From: Neobacillus dielmonensis
Lineage (GTDB): Bacteria > Bacillota > Bacilli > Bacillales > Cytobacillaceae
Assembly: GCF_000612665.1 (NCBI RefSeq)
Contig: NZ_HG942058.1
Location: 62,001 to 126,000 of the forward strand
DNA length: 64,000 nt
Direction of reading: 5' to 3'
How positions within the stretch are numbered: position 1 is the stretch's first letter; each line of letters opens with the position of its first letter. The translations under genes and the position numbers were made by a program. The notes below the pieces were generated by a model, which was not told the origin of the DNA, did no database searches, and was given only the letters and a program-made list of their open reading frames with translations. Shown here piece by piece: positions 51,599-60,467 of the stretch.

Positions 51599-52756
51599 TT
51601 ATTGAATTAATACTAGACCTATTGTGACAAAAATACTCAATATTGTTATCGCGGCCAAGTACATCCCTCTGATTGCTCTACTTTTTGCTGAAAAGTAAAA
51701 GTCACTATCGTTGTATTTTTTCATCAACGGATGCGAACTGAAAACCTTGTTCCAAATGATCGTTAACCAAGAACGCAACATAAATAGGAAGCCGAGAAAA
51801 ATCAGTACTTTTATCCAAATGGGTGGGACCCTAACCATCGCTATGGTTGTCACACTGATGAGAGTAAGATAGCCCCTTACATATGACTTGTTTCGGATAA
51901 AGGTTTTGATAAACAATTCCATAAATCCAGTGATGGGTGTACGTTTCTTAAAGATTCTTTTGGACTTTCGGAATAAAAGTGGTTTGTTTCTCTTGATCAC
52001 AACAGGCTTTTCCATTTCCGGCGCGGCCGCAAAGAAAAATTGGATTAAACTGGTTTTCCGTTCCTGTTCCATGTCAATCAGCCTATCCATTGAACGGTTG
52101 AACCTTAATTGCCGCAAACTGAAGTAAACCAGTACAGATAGGACCATACCACAACCTATAAAAAGAGGAAGGAAATTTCCCTTTCCAATTATGATAAAAA
52201 TCCACTGGTTAATCCAGCTGAAGACAAAGAATACGACGATTCCTACGATGATTTGACTGATTCGGGATAAAGTGTTCCTTAAAAGATATTTTATAAACAT
52301 AAAGCATGCCTTTAACGAAATAAAGTAAATTCCCCATGAGGTAATTTCTAACCATCCCATGTGATAATGATGGAGTAAAAAGGGCAATAGGATGAAGATG
52401 GCTGCTACCACAGTCAAGGTTTGAAGAATTATAGAGTAATAGTAGCCGTATTTTTTTAACTTCCAAATTAAATCATTCTTTTTAATCAAAAAGACTTTGT
52501 CCGCTTCCTCCACATATGTTCGAATCGTTCCTGCCCATGAGATGAGATAAAAAATAGAAAATATAAGAATCAAAGGTATGTCATGAAACCAAGTCGGAAG
52601 TTCGCTCCACCATGAACGGTAAATGATGGAAAAAAATACAGCAGCCGGTATGATGATATATAACATGACGGTCCAGTCAGCCACCGATTTAATGACATTG
52701 TATTGATATTTCCAGCCTTTTACCCAGCGACGAAAAAAAAGATCCTTACCCTTCAT
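51599..52756 (-). CDS. ABC transporter permease, EcsB/YthQ-like
   Basis: A 385-aa membrane protein with about nine hydrophobic segments and a basic cytosolic loop (VVIKRNKPLLFRKSKRIFKKRTP), the layout of EcsB-family permeases. Length matches B. subtilis YthQ better than EcsB. Overlaps the ATPase gene by 11 bases. EcsB relatives affect secretion and membrane-protease functions; substrate unknown. Confidence 0.85.
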   Translation of the reverse strand: MKGKDLFFRRWVKGWKYQYNVIKSVADWTVMLYIIIPAAVFFSIIYRSWWSELPTWFHDIPLILIFSIFYLISWAGTIRTYVEEADKVFLIKKNDLIWKLKKYGYYYSIILQTLTVVAAIFILLPFLLHHYHMGWLEITSWGIYFISLKACFMFIKYLLRNTLSRISQIIVGIVVFFVFSWINQWIFIIIGKGNFLPLFIGCGMVLSVLVYFSLRQLRFNRSMDRLIDMEQERKTSLIQFFFAAAPEMEKPVVIKRNKPLLFRKSKRIFKKRTPITGFMELFIKTFIRNKSYVRGYLTLISVTTIAMVRVPPIWIKVLIFLGFLFMLRSWLTIIWNKVFSSHPLMKKYNDSDFYFSAKSRAIRGMYLAAITILSIFVTIGLVLIQ

Positions 52757-53462
52757 TATCGTTACCTTCTGCTAGGAAGTGAAAGCAATCATACAGTGAG
52801 CCCGATGGCAGCTGGCACTGACGCTGTATCTCCTCTAAAGTCCCTTTCGCTACAAGGCGCCCCTTGTGGATCATAAGAAATCGGTCACATATTTTTTCCG
52901 CTGTATCTAATACGTGCGTTGACATCAAGACGCCAGCACCGCGGGCTCGTTCCTTATCAATTGTTTCAAGAAATAGTTTCATGGCATTAGGGTCAAGACC
53001 CATAAACGGCTCATCAATGATGTACAGTTGTGGATTGGTGATGATCGCAAGGATCAGCATGGCTTTTTGCTGCATACCCTTTGAATACTTGGTTGGATAT
53101 TCATCGGCCTTAACCAATAGATTATATTTTTCTAGCAGATCCCTAACTTGTGTTTGGTAAACTTCCTCTTGAAGCCCTTCCACTGCAGCAACAAAATCTA
53201 GATGCTCCCATAATGTTAATTCATCATAAAAGATAGGCCGTTCCGGTATGTATGAATAATTGATTCCAGAACCGTAAGCCACTTCGCCCTCTACATGATC
53301 AAGCAGCCCTAAGATGGTTTTAATCGTTGTACTTTTGCCAGCCCCATTCGGTCCAATTAGTCCAACTAACTCTCCTTTTTCAATGGAAAATGCTATTTTC
53401 TTTATTGTGTCATTGTCTTTCTCATAACCCGCTGATTTTATGTCTACATTCAATAACTTCAT
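52746..53462 (-). CDS. ABC transporter ATPase, EcsA/YthP-like
   Basis: A 238-aa ATPase: Walker A LIGPNGAGKSTT (36-47), Q-loop region, signature KYSKGMQQK, Walker B LYIIDEPFMGLDP and switch histidine in LMSTHVLDTAE. GAGGAG precedes the ATG. Encoded with the EcsB-like permease; length matches YthP. No EcsC gene follows. Confidence 0.92.
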   Translation of the reverse strand: MKLLNVDIKSAGYEKDNDTIKKIAFSIEKGELVGLIGPNGAGKSTTIKTILGLLDHVEGEVAYGSGINYSYIPERPIFYDELTLWEHLDFVAAVEGLQEEVYQTQVRDLLEKYNLLVKADEYPTKYSKGMQQKAMLILAIITNPQLYIIDEPFMGLDPNAMKLFLETIDKERARGAGVLMSTHVLDTAEKICDRFLMIHKGRLVAKGTLEEIQRQCQLPSGSLYDCFHFLAEGNDNEG

Positions 53463-53688
53463 TCATCAAACTCCTCATACCTATTTGCTTCATTTACTAT
53501 TTTACACAAATACTCAGATAATTCATAAAGTTATACTCAGTAGCTTGCTCGGAGTCCAACCCCTGGAAAATAAAGCTGTTTTTGTATAGTTTGGCATTTA
53601 AAGAAATGGGCTATTTTTTGTATATGTGAACCTTCTCCAAACCCAATTCTAGTTATTAAAGGTTCAAGGAAAATTAAAACTAAGACTA

Positions 53689-53755
53689 TATAGTAATTAA
53701 ACATTTACTATAATTTAGTATCATCCTTGACTAATCACGAAATTAGTAATAGTAT
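53689..53755 (+). promoter_or_regulatory. marR promoter with two inverted repeats
   Basis: TTGACT (53727-53732) and TAGTAT (53750-53755) with a 17-base spacer. ACTAAT-CACGAA-ATTAGT (53730-53747) is a perfect palindrome lying inside the promoter, and TATAGTAA-N8-TTACTATA (53689-53712) lies upstream. Autorepression by the MarR protein is the natural reading. Confidence 0.6.
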
Positions 53756-53785
53756 ATTTACCATATTTCAAAGAAGGAGAACAAG

Positions 53786-54223
53786 ATGAACGATAAAATT
53801 GCCCAGGAATACATTGCTCTAATTCCAAACCTTTTTAGTAGCTTTAGCGAGCTAAACAAGGGTTCAATAACTCTAACACATACGCAAAATCATGTTATAG
53901 AGTTTTTATTTACGCAACAAAGAGCGGTGAATATTAAAGATATTAGTAATGGTTTAAATATTACTAAACAACAATTGACTACTATCGTTAGTGAGTTAGA
54001 AGCTCAGGGTTATTTGGTGAAGAAACCTGACAGTAAAGATAAACGGGCTGTGTTAGTTTCATTAACATCAAAAGGTAAGGAAATACAAAATAAAAAGTGG
54101 TCCGAAATTTATCAAAGATTTTTAAAAAATTTAACTAAAATAAGCGAGGAAGAGAAGCGAGATTTAGCCTTCGCTCTTCATAAAGTGAATGTCTTATTAA
54201 AAAAAATGGAGAGTGAAGAATGA
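53786..54223 (+). CDS. MarR-family transcriptional regulator
   Basis: A 145-aa winged-helix regulator: TLTHTQNHVIEFLFTQQRAVNIKDISNGLNITKQQLTTIVSELEAQGYLVKKPDSKDKRAVLVSLTSKGKEI contains the recognition helix and the beta-wing D-x-R motif (DKRAV). GAAGGAG precedes the ATG. Followed in the same direction by a glycosidase-like gene about 95 bases on. Confidence 0.93.
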   Translation: MNDKIAQEYIALIPNLFSSFSELNKGSITLTHTQNHVIEFLFTQQRAVNIKDISNGLNITKQQLTTIVSELEAQGYLVKKPDSKDKRAVLVSLTSKGKEIQNKKWSEIYQRFLKNLTKISEEEKRDLAFALHKVNVLLKKMESEE

Positions 54224-54317
54224 ACCTAAAGGTCAATCACAGGAAAATCCGTAAATATTGTGATTTTAGCAGTTGGTTAGAATATATCCTATTCCAAGTG
54301 TAAAAGGAGAGTTAGAA

Positions 54318-55307
54318 ATGGATACATCAGGATTAACGTTTGGAATTTATCCGCTTAGCGCCGCAGGTACACCTTTTGGTTTGGCAACAGGTCCTGCTGA
54401 TGATTATAAAAATATTCAGGCTGCGTTACGGGAACTTCAAGGCAGCTCTACAAAGTTGTTTCCAAGAACTTACCTCATCTATACCAAGGAATGGGAAACA
54501 AAAATGTTAGCAAATGCAGATCGATATCTTGAATCCAATTTATTGGGGGATTTAACTATTGGATGTGGGGATTGGACACAGAATCAGGAACCCGATATCG
54601 AACTCGAACATTGGATTGATTTTATTAAAAAAATCCTCAACAAGTACGGTTCTCATCTGGCTTCTCTTCAAATTACAAACGAACCCAATTTATCGTTTAT
54701 GGAAGGTTCGAAACCTTATATCATACAAGCCTTGGTAGAAGGTGTAATTGCAGCAAAAAAAGAAGCTCAATTGCTTCATTTGCCAGTTAAGATTGGCTTT
54801 GGTTCGGTACCGGAAAGTCCTGCATCGGTCCCACATTTTTGGGATAACCTAGCGAAAGCTGTAGATTCGACTTTTATTGAATCCGTTGATTTTGTAGGAC
54901 ATAATTTTTATGTGGATGTATTCGAAAACAAGCCACTCGAGATAACTGAAGTAACTTCTTCTGTTGAACGTACCCTTCGCGGTTTAAGAGAGAATCTTTC
55001 TATTGTAGGCATACCTACTTCAGTCCCAATTCGAGTAACTGAAAATGGTTGGCCCACTGGAAAAAACCCTGTAGCCAATATAGAAAGGTCATATGAACGT
55101 CAATCAATCGTAATGGAAACGATTATAAGAACCATCTATCGTTTGCGAATGGATTTCAATATTACCCATTATGAACTTTTCGGACTCCGGGATGCAGACA
55201 GTTCAAAAGAGGACCTCTTCCATCAGTATGGGATTATGCGTGACGATTATTCTCCGAAACCAGCTTACCATACATTTAAAGTATTGATTGAAGAGTTGGG
55301 GCTTTAA
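54318..55307 (+). CDS. GH-A clan glycoside-hydrolase-like protein
   Basis: A 329-aa TIM-barrel protein without signal peptide. Acid/base glutamate in LQITNEPNLSF (E122) and nucleophile-type glutamate in RVTENGWPTG (E242) at the ends of strands 4 and 7, as in clan GH-A. Exact family unclear (GH5/GH17/GH39-like). ATG 54318 has AAAGGAGAG upstream; earlier in-frame codons lack a site. Being intracellular, it would act on imported glycosides or short oligosaccharides. Confidence 0.72.
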   Translation: MDTSGLTFGIYPLSAAGTPFGLATGPADDYKNIQAALRELQGSSTKLFPRTYLIYTKEWETKMLANADRYLESNLLGDLTIGCGDWTQNQEPDIELEHWIDFIKKILNKYGSHLASLQITNEPNLSFMEGSKPYIIQALVEGVIAAKKEAQLLHLPVKIGFGSVPESPASVPHFWDNLAKAVDSTFIESVDFVGHNFYVDVFENKPLEITEVTSSVERTLRGLRENLSIVGIPTSVPIRVTENGWPTGKNPVANIERSYERQSIVMETIIRTIYRLRMDFNITHYELFGLRDADSSKEDLFHQYGIMRDDYSPKPAYHTFKVLIEELGL

Positions 55308-55321
55308 AAGTGTCCACGGGT

Positions 55322-55396
55322 GTCCACGGGGACGGTTCTAGTGGACTCATCCATTTCATGGCAATAAAAAAGCCATGAGAACCGTCCCCATGGCAA
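55322..55396. repeat. Copy 7 of dispersed repeat, full-length palindromic form
   Basis: Same layout as the 50.3-kb copy: GGGGACGGTTCT, CATTTCATGGCAATAAAAAA, GCCATGAGAACCGTCCCC. Preceded by a short tandem GTGTCCACGG. Lies between two convergent genes and may act as a transcription stop. Confidence 0.8.
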
Positions 55397-55412
55397 CAAT
55401 GGCAGCATAAGC

Positions 55413-56399
55413 TTAATCTTCATATTCCTTTTCAAACACTTTGGTACTTCTAACCGTGTCAAAGTGACGGATTAATTTTTCGATTTGGTCCCGTTTTGAT
55501 TCAAAGAATGGCGGTAACGATAGCTTTTCGCCTAGCGTTTCATATGGTTCATCCCCCATAAAGCCTGGGCCATCGGTGGCCATTTCGAACAGGATTTGCG
55601 GATACACATTTGTATACAAGGAACCGAAATAATACCGCTCCACATAACCAGAATTCGGGAGACGGAAGGATTGCATCCGGTTCATCCATTCGTCTAGTTC
55701 AGCCCGGTCCTTGACACGGAAGGCTGCATGGTGAACGGTTCCAAACCCTTGACGTGCCCGAGGAAGAATCGTATTATATTCGACGATGACCGAAGCTCCA
55801 TTCCCGCCCTCTCCTGTTTCAAACAAATGGCTAGAACCCTCGGCTGCGGTTTCTTTAAATAATAATACCTCTTCCATCAAGGCTTTGAAGTAATCGATGT
55901 TGGAAATCCGGACGAAAACCGGTCCTAATCCAGTGATCGCATATTCTAGAGGAATCGGTCCTTTTTGCCATGGTGTCCCGGCAGCCACCCCTTTATTGTT
56001 TTCATCAGAAATCAATTGGTATTGCTGATCGTCGAAATCAACAAATGACAATGTCTTTTTGCCAAATTGTTCTTTCATTCCTGTATGTTCCACTTTTAAT
56101 CGGTTAAACCGTTTCACCCAGTACTCCAATGCTGCATCATTTGGAACCCGAAAGGATGTTTTGAAGATTTCATCCGTCCCATGAACGCCTTTTGGAATAC
56201 CTGGAAAGTCAAAGAACGTCATATCTGTACCGGGGCTTCCGACATCATCGGTAAAATATAAATGATAGGTTTGAATATCGTCTTGGTTCACAGTTTTCTT
56301 GACTAACCGCAGCCCTAAAACATACGTAAAAAATTCATAAATTTTTTCTGCGCTGCTGGTGATGGCTGTAACGTGATGTACTCCTTTTAATTCGTTCAC
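55413..56399 (-). CDS. MhqO-type ring-cleaving dioxygenase (VOC)
   Basis: A 328-aa protein with two vicinal-oxygen-chelate modules (GVHHVTAITSSAEKIYEFFTYVLGLRLVKKTVN and GFGTVHHAAFRVKDRAELDEWM). Metal ligands: histidines in VHHVT and VHHAA, glutamate in QILFEMATDGPGF. Matches the MhqA/MhqE/MhqO group that opens hydroquinones and protects from quinone stress. GTG start with AAGGAGG upstream. Two MhqR-like operators lie ahead of it. Confidence 0.88.
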   Translation of the reverse strand: MNELKGVHHVTAITSSAEKIYEFFTYVLGLRLVKKTVNQDDIQTYHLYFTDDVGSPGTDMTFFDFPGIPKGVHGTDEIFKTSFRVPNDAALEYWVKRFNRLKVEHTGMKEQFGKKTLSFVDFDDQQYQLISDENNKGVAAGTPWQKGPIPLEYAITGLGPVFVRISNIDYFKALMEEVLLFKETAAEGSSHLFETGEGGNGASVIVEYNTILPRARQGFGTVHHAAFRVKDRAELDEWMNRMQSFRLPNSGYVERYYFGSLYTNVYPQILFEMATDGPGFMGDEPYETLGEKLSLPPFFESKRDQIEKLIRHFDTVRSTKVFEKEYED

Positions 56400-56472
56400 T
56401 CTATTTCCTCCTTAATATACGGACAACATATATGTTTTATAGTCTCCAAAGAAATCCAAATTAATTTACCCT

Positions 56473-56490
56473 TATCTCGAATTCGAGATA
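56473..56490. promoter_or_regulatory. MhqR-like operator (perfect palindrome)
   Basis: TATCTCGAATTCGAGATA, an 18-base perfect palindrome about 75 bases before the mhqO-like start, matching the ATCTCG...CGAGAT pattern known for the quinone sensor MhqR. A second, weaker match TATCTCACATCCGAGAAT is at 56576-56593. Confidence 0.75.
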
Positions 56491-56575
56491 TCGGATTAAA
56501 AAAAAGCAACACTTGACCTTTGTACAAAATTTGGCCCTTTTGTTGTGTTGTCATCTTTAAATGTGATTATCACTT

Positions 56576-56593
56576 TATCTCACATCCGAGAAT
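56576..56593. promoter_or_regulatory. Second, imperfect MhqR-like operator
   Basis: TATCTCACATCCGAGAAT keeps the TATCTC and GAGA half-sites at the same spacing as the perfect operator 86 bases upstream of it in coordinate terms. Confidence 0.5.
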
Positions 56594-56682
56594 CTTTAAT
56601 ACAAAATAATAATATCTCTACTCGACCTATCTGTCAATTCATTCGTTTTATATGGTTGTGTAGCATCTTGAATTCATCATCT

Positions 56683-57129
56683 TTAACCAGCCTTCTCAGA
56701 AAGCCTTCCTAATTCCCCGTCTGTGAGAGATTCGAAGAGTTCTGCTGACTTTTTCTTGTTTAATTGAACATATTTACCTTCAGCATCTAGGACCAGTTCT
56801 ACTCTGTCTTTATTTGGACTAATCCAAAGCTCATACAGCACTACTTTTCCTTCCGTACCGGGTTTTTTAGATTGAAAAGCAAAGCGATAATCAGCAGGGC
56901 GAACCATAGAAACCTGTGCATTTGTCCAATCTATATGATCTACTATTTCTCTGACCTTTTGTACTTGTTCATTCTTCTTAATAACTTTAAAGTCTTCGTA
57001 TACATTTTCATCCCCCATCCGCTTCTGAACTTTAATTAATTGTTCTTCAGCACCTATTTCCTTTGAACAACCTGCAATAAAAATGGAAATGATTACAGTA
57101 AAAACTATAAAATACTTCATTCTATTCAA
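56683..57129 (-). CDS. Putative lipoprotein, 148 aa
   Basis: Signal peptide NRMKYFIVFTVIISIFIAGCSKE with lipobox FIAGC. Mature part is small, mixed alpha/beta, basic and acidic patches, with KVVLYELWISPNKDRVELVLDAEGKY. Not a family I can name; its shape recalls small Bacillus lipoproteins around YjgA-like size. The best start is TTG at 57129, seven bases after GGGGG; ATG lies three codons later. Confidence 0.7.
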   Translation of the reverse strand: MNRMKYFIVFTVIISIFIAGCSKEIGAEEQLIKVQKRMGDENVYEDFKVIKKNEQVQKVREIVDHIDWTNAQVSMVRPADYRFAFQSKKPGTEGKVVLYELWISPNKDRVELVLDAEGKYVQLNKKKSAELFESLTDGELGRLSEKAG

Positions 57130-57314
57130 GATATCGCCCCCTTTATACAATAAGACGTATATGCTTTGGAATCGTCTCAAATTCCTTTTTTAAAAGTGGC
57201 TTCTGTGGACTCACACTATTATAATTTCTGGAAAATATTGTATCATCCAAAAGGATTATTTATACTAAAACTAGCACGATAGAATTCTAGAAATTACGAA
57301 AAGGAGGAAAAACA

Positions 57315-57686
57315 ATGAAGCTTGGCGCTTTTTCTGTAAGTCTGACGGTCAAAGACATACATAAATCAAAAGCTTTCTATGAAAAACTAGGATTTGAATC
57401 CTTTGGTGGGGATCTTTCTCAAAATTGGCTGATTCTCAAGAATGAGGATTGTGTGATTGGTCTTTTTCAAGGGATGTTTGAAAAAAACATTCTTACCTTT
57501 AATCCTGGATGGAATCAAAATGCAGAAAATCTCGAATCGTTCACAGACATCCGCGAGATTCAAAAGCAGCTACAAGCAAAAGGAATCAACATGCTGACAG
57601 AACCAGTTGCGTCCAGTGAAGGACCAGCACATTTTATAATAGAAGATCCCGACGGTAATCAACTTCTTATAGACCAACACCGCTAA
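57315..57686 (+). CDS. VOC-family (glyoxalase-like) protein
   Basis: A 123-aa single VOC module: LGAFSVSLTVKDIHKSKAFYEKLGFESFGGD at the start and HFIIEDPDGNQLLIDQH at the end. Two modules or a dimer make the metal site. Members include antibiotic-resistance and dioxygenase-like proteins; no specific function can be read. AAAGGAGG precedes the ATG. Confidence 0.88.
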   Translation: MKLGAFSVSLTVKDIHKSKAFYEKLGFESFGGDLSQNWLILKNEDCVIGLFQGMFEKNILTFNPGWNQNAENLESFTDIREIQKQLQAKGINMLTEPVASSEGPAHFIIEDPDGNQLLIDQHR

Positions 57687-57752
57687 TTCCGGTCAGCTCT
57701 AGGTTACTCTATTCAAAATAATAGGGCTGCACAACGATATTTTCTGATTCAT

Positions 57753-57775
57753 TGCCACGAGGGCGTTCTAGTGAC
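57753..57775. repeat. Degenerate copy of the dispersed repeat
   Basis: GCCACGAGGGCGTTCTAGTG resembles CCACGGGGACGGTTCTAGTG of the 55.3-kb copy with a few changes. Probably a decayed member. Confidence 0.35.
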
Positions 57776-57784
57776 TAACAAAGC

Positions 57785-57814
57785 AGGGCTACACCGGTAA
57801 CGGTTAGCCCTTTT
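57785..57814 (+). terminator. Terminator after the VOC gene
   Basis: AGGGCTA pairs with TAGCCC(T) around an inner ACCGGTAACGGT part, followed by TTTTGAATT. Lies between convergent genes. Confidence 0.65.
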
Positions 57815-57817
57815 GAA

Positions 57818-59689
57818 TTAATGAATCGCTTTTTCCCCTACATTTTTCTCTTTTATGGCTTTTATCATTTCAAGCATTTTCTGATTTTTCGAGTCAGAGA
57901 ACAACTCCAGCATTTCTTGATAGACGGTGTCTTCGTCCTCCCAATTGGTAATGACCTTTGATTTCGAAAATATCCGGGTGTACCTTGAGGATGTTTGTTT
58001 TGATTTCGTTGAAAAGGACAAGCCCAGTGATTCCAGCTCGTGAATCATAGCTAACCGTTTCTCCGGCTGCAAAGGCCCCAATTCCAGTGTTAGCTTTAAT
58101 CGATCGTCCTTCAAACGTTCAAACCAATATGTGAAAGTCGAATCGTGCCACCACCATTTTTCCCGGGTTCCACCATACGTCTCTTCCAGTTCCCGAAACA
58201 CGGGAAGAAGAAAAGAAGCCACTCGATTTTGAATTCGATATAGATGCGAATAAATTCCTTGAGACTCTACGAATCTATTAAAGGCCCCCTCTGACAATTT
58301 TCCCGTGGAATGGTGGTCCAAATAAACATCGGATTCATCCAGTTCCTCCTCGTCCTCACCTGCTTCCAAAGATTCCACAGCCAAGGCTATCTTTTTAAAT
58401 AAAGAATGGAGCGAGGAATCATGGTATAGCTGACCCATGCCATCGAGAATCACTTGTTTATTAGCCCAATCTGATACTTCAGTTGTTTGCGTATAGATTT
58501 TGGTATATTTCTTGCCTTCGATTTTGGCTGATGAACGGATTGGAACGCCTTGATTCTCCAGCGCGGTTAAAAACTTAAGTCTTTTTTCATAAGGGGTGGG
58601 GCCCACTTCCACAGAGAGCTTCAACCGTTCATCCCAGGTTCGTTCAAACCAGATAATTAAACCATGACCTAACCAATATCCTTGTTCGGGCTCACCAATC
58701 GTCTCGGCGAAATCCAGCCATTCTGGTAAAATAAAGTTCGGAACTTGAACATGTGCACGATAGACTTCTTCAGGTATGTCCTCCATTTTCACAAACGACA
58801 AAAATGCTTGGCGCAAGACATTGCTGCCGATTTTAAAAATAAAGTCGATCGTTTGCTTTCTTTTTTCATAAATTTTCTTTAAGGCCTGCTGTTGTTGCTC
58901 CGATACTCCGGTGATTTCATCCAAAAGCTTCCGAAAGCGCGGCTGTTTGGATAGTTCTTGATGCTGACTTACATATAAAGTATCAATTGCTGCCTGGTTG
59001 GCCTGGTAAACATCAAGAGCCAACTGGATCGCTTCCTCATCCTGAACGAGTTGTTCTTTTAAAATCAGCGTGTAAAAATTTAAAAACTCATAGACACTGT
59101 CGGACATTGCTTCCCGATTTAACTCGATATGTAATTCAATAATCTCCAATACATCATGATAGTCTAATATCCAGTAATCTGGAAATGATGGTGCATCGCT
59201 AGCAAGAGTTAGGAATATAGGAAGGATGGTATACCCGTCCGCTTCAAATCGATTTCGAGCATAGGTAAGGTAATCCTCAAGCTGACCCATCGATTCGGCC
59301 GCATGGAATTTGTTTTCAATTAAGACCACTAGCTTTTGCGATGGCACGACGACGAGCAAATCGATGTAACGGTTGGTGTTTGTTTTGACTTCGCGGTACA
59401 CTTCCGCATCGGAAAAGGACGCATACATATAGGAAAGAAAATCACCAACCAATGTTTTATCCTCATTTTCTGTCCGCGTCCCTAATCGCGACAGCAATTT
59501 TTTAATGAAAAAACTCCCCAGCTGATGGTTTTCGTTTGGATCGAGCAACCAGGCGAGTACGTTAGAATGCCGGATTTCAAACTGGTCGACCCGGAGCACT
59601 TTTAGAGGATTAAACTGATGAAATTTTTGGTGCAAACGGGCAAATTCATGGGAATGATCCAGTTGGGCAATCGAATCAATGGAATACAT
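57818..59689 (-). CDS. PD-(D/E)XK nuclease-family protein (PDDEXK_4-like)
   Basis: A 623-aa protein. Residues ~30-140 fit the PDDEXK_4 group: FEIRHSNVLAWLLDPNENHQLG, then D110 in RYIDLLVVV, E125-N-K127 in LIENKFHA, and Q136 in MGQLEDYL. The rest is two related C-terminal modules: both have WFER-(x)-DRLKL(S/T)-(V/L)-E-(V/L)-GP..EKRL, at ~365-400 and ~545-580, so an internal duplication. Possibly a DNA-targeting defence protein. ATG 59689 chosen; a TTG 18 codons upstream has no site. Confidence 0.75.
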   Translation of the reverse strand: MYSIDSIAQLDHSHEFARLHQKFHQFNPLKVLRVDQFEIRHSNVLAWLLDPNENHQLGSFFIKKLLSRLGTRTENEDKTLVGDFLSYMYASFSDAEVYREVKTNTNRYIDLLVVVPSQKLVVLIENKFHAAESMGQLEDYLTYARNRFEADGYTILPIFLTLASDAPSFPDYWILDYHDVLEIIELHIELNREAMSDSVYEFLNFYTLILKEQLVQDEEAIQLALDVYQANQAAIDTLYVSQHQELSKQPRFRKLLDEITGVSEQQQQALKKIYEKRKQTIDFIFKIGSNVLRQAFLSFVKMEDIPEEVYRAHVQVPNFILPEWLDFAETIGEPEQGYWLGHGLIIWFERTWDERLKLSVEVGPTPYEKRLKFLTALENQGVPIRSSAKIEGKKYTKIYTQTTEVSDWANKQVILDGMGQLYHDSSLHSLFKKIALAVESLEAGEDEEELDESDVYLDHHSTGKLSEGAFNRFVESQGIYSHLYRIQNRVASFLLPVFRELEETYGGTREKWWWHDSTFTYWFERLKDDRLKLTLELGPLQPEKRLAMIHELESLGLSFSTKSKQTSSRYTRIFSKSKVITNWEDEDTVYQEMLELFSDSKNQKMLEMIKAIKEKNVGEKAIH

Positions 59690-59781
59690 TCTATTTCTAC
59701 CTGCTTTCTTTGTTGGTTCTAGAATTATGTTAAATAACCACAATGGTTTTGTTCAAGTATTTTGACTTTCATATATATCCA

Positions 59782-59807
59782 GGACTAACCCTTAACTTGG
59801 TTAGCCC
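59782..59807 (-). terminator. Hairpin after the two-lipoprotein operon
   Basis: GGGCTAACC pairs with GGTTAGTCC-like arm over a short loop on the minus strand, 18 bases past the stop; T-run is weak. Confidence 0.5.
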
Positions 59808-59824
59808 ATATTTTAAGAATCCGA

Positions 59825-60451
59825 TTATTGTAGATTAAAGAAAACCTGTCCGTCCATGAATTCCCCGTAACGGAGCTGTGCTTTTTCGCCTGTTTTGACC
59901 AGTCCTGCAATATATCCTTCTTTTTCATTCCCCACATACATCTCAAATGAGAACTCCGGATTGGTTGTGGCAAAAGAGTCCCCCGAATAAATGTCGCCAC
60001 TCTCGCTGACCATTTTAAAATTCATGATTCCATCAATGGAAAATGCTAAATCCTGTGTTTTCGATTCCGTGAATTTCACTTTTGCCTTCACAAGCACCCA
60101 TTCATATCCATCTGGGGCTGGCTCATTGAATTCATTCATGGATTTAAGTTTTTGGAATGCAGCATCACCGCGAATCACGTCTTCCATCGTTAAATCAAAT
60201 GTGATTGGGAATGCCTCACCAGCATCATTATATACCTCATCTTCTACGGCAGCCGTTTGTTGAAATGGAATGGGGTTGGTTCGGGAACCCAACTTCGATA
60301 CCGGTTGCTCTTGTGCCTTTTCTTCACTCTGCTTTGGCTGCTCTTGTTTTGCCGCTGCCTGCTTTATCGCGACATCCTTTGTGTCTTGGCCGCATGCCGC
60401 AAGCGCGGTAACTGTTGCCAAGGATACTAATAATAGTTTTACTTTTTTCAT
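59825..60451 (-). CDS. DUF4352-like lipoprotein, 208 aa
   Basis: Lipobox LAAC at residues 17-20 in MKKVKLLLVSLATVTALAACG, a low-complexity Q/E/K linker (~22-52), then a beta-sandwich domain like DUF4352/immunoglobulin-like (SRTNPIPFQQTAAVEDEV...YEWVLVKAKVKFTES...FEMYVGNEKEGYIAGLVKTGEKAQLRYG). Cell-surface protein; role unknown. Follows another lipoprotein gene by 16 bases. Confidence 0.78.
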   Translation of the reverse strand: MKKVKLLLVSLATVTALAACGQDTKDVAIKQAAAKQEQPKQSEEKAQEQPVSKLGSRTNPIPFQQTAAVEDEVYNDAGEAFPITFDLTMEDVIRGDAAFQKLKSMNEFNEPAPDGYEWVLVKAKVKFTESKTQDLAFSIDGIMNFKMVSESGDIYSGDSFATTNPEFSFEMYVGNEKEGYIAGLVKTGEKAQLRYGEFMDGQVFFNLQ

Positions 60452-60467
60452 TTTTATGTCCCCCTTT

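Noticed and set aside
53786-54223. MarR gene as MhqR, the regulator of the mhqO-like gene
   Set aside because: Its own promoter palindromes (ACTAAT...ATTAGT) differ from the TATCTCG operators, and it is not adjacent to the dioxygenase.
17038-55396. Repeats as a CRISPR array
   Set aside because: Copies are kilobases apart, in both orientations, with no regular spacers and no cas genes.
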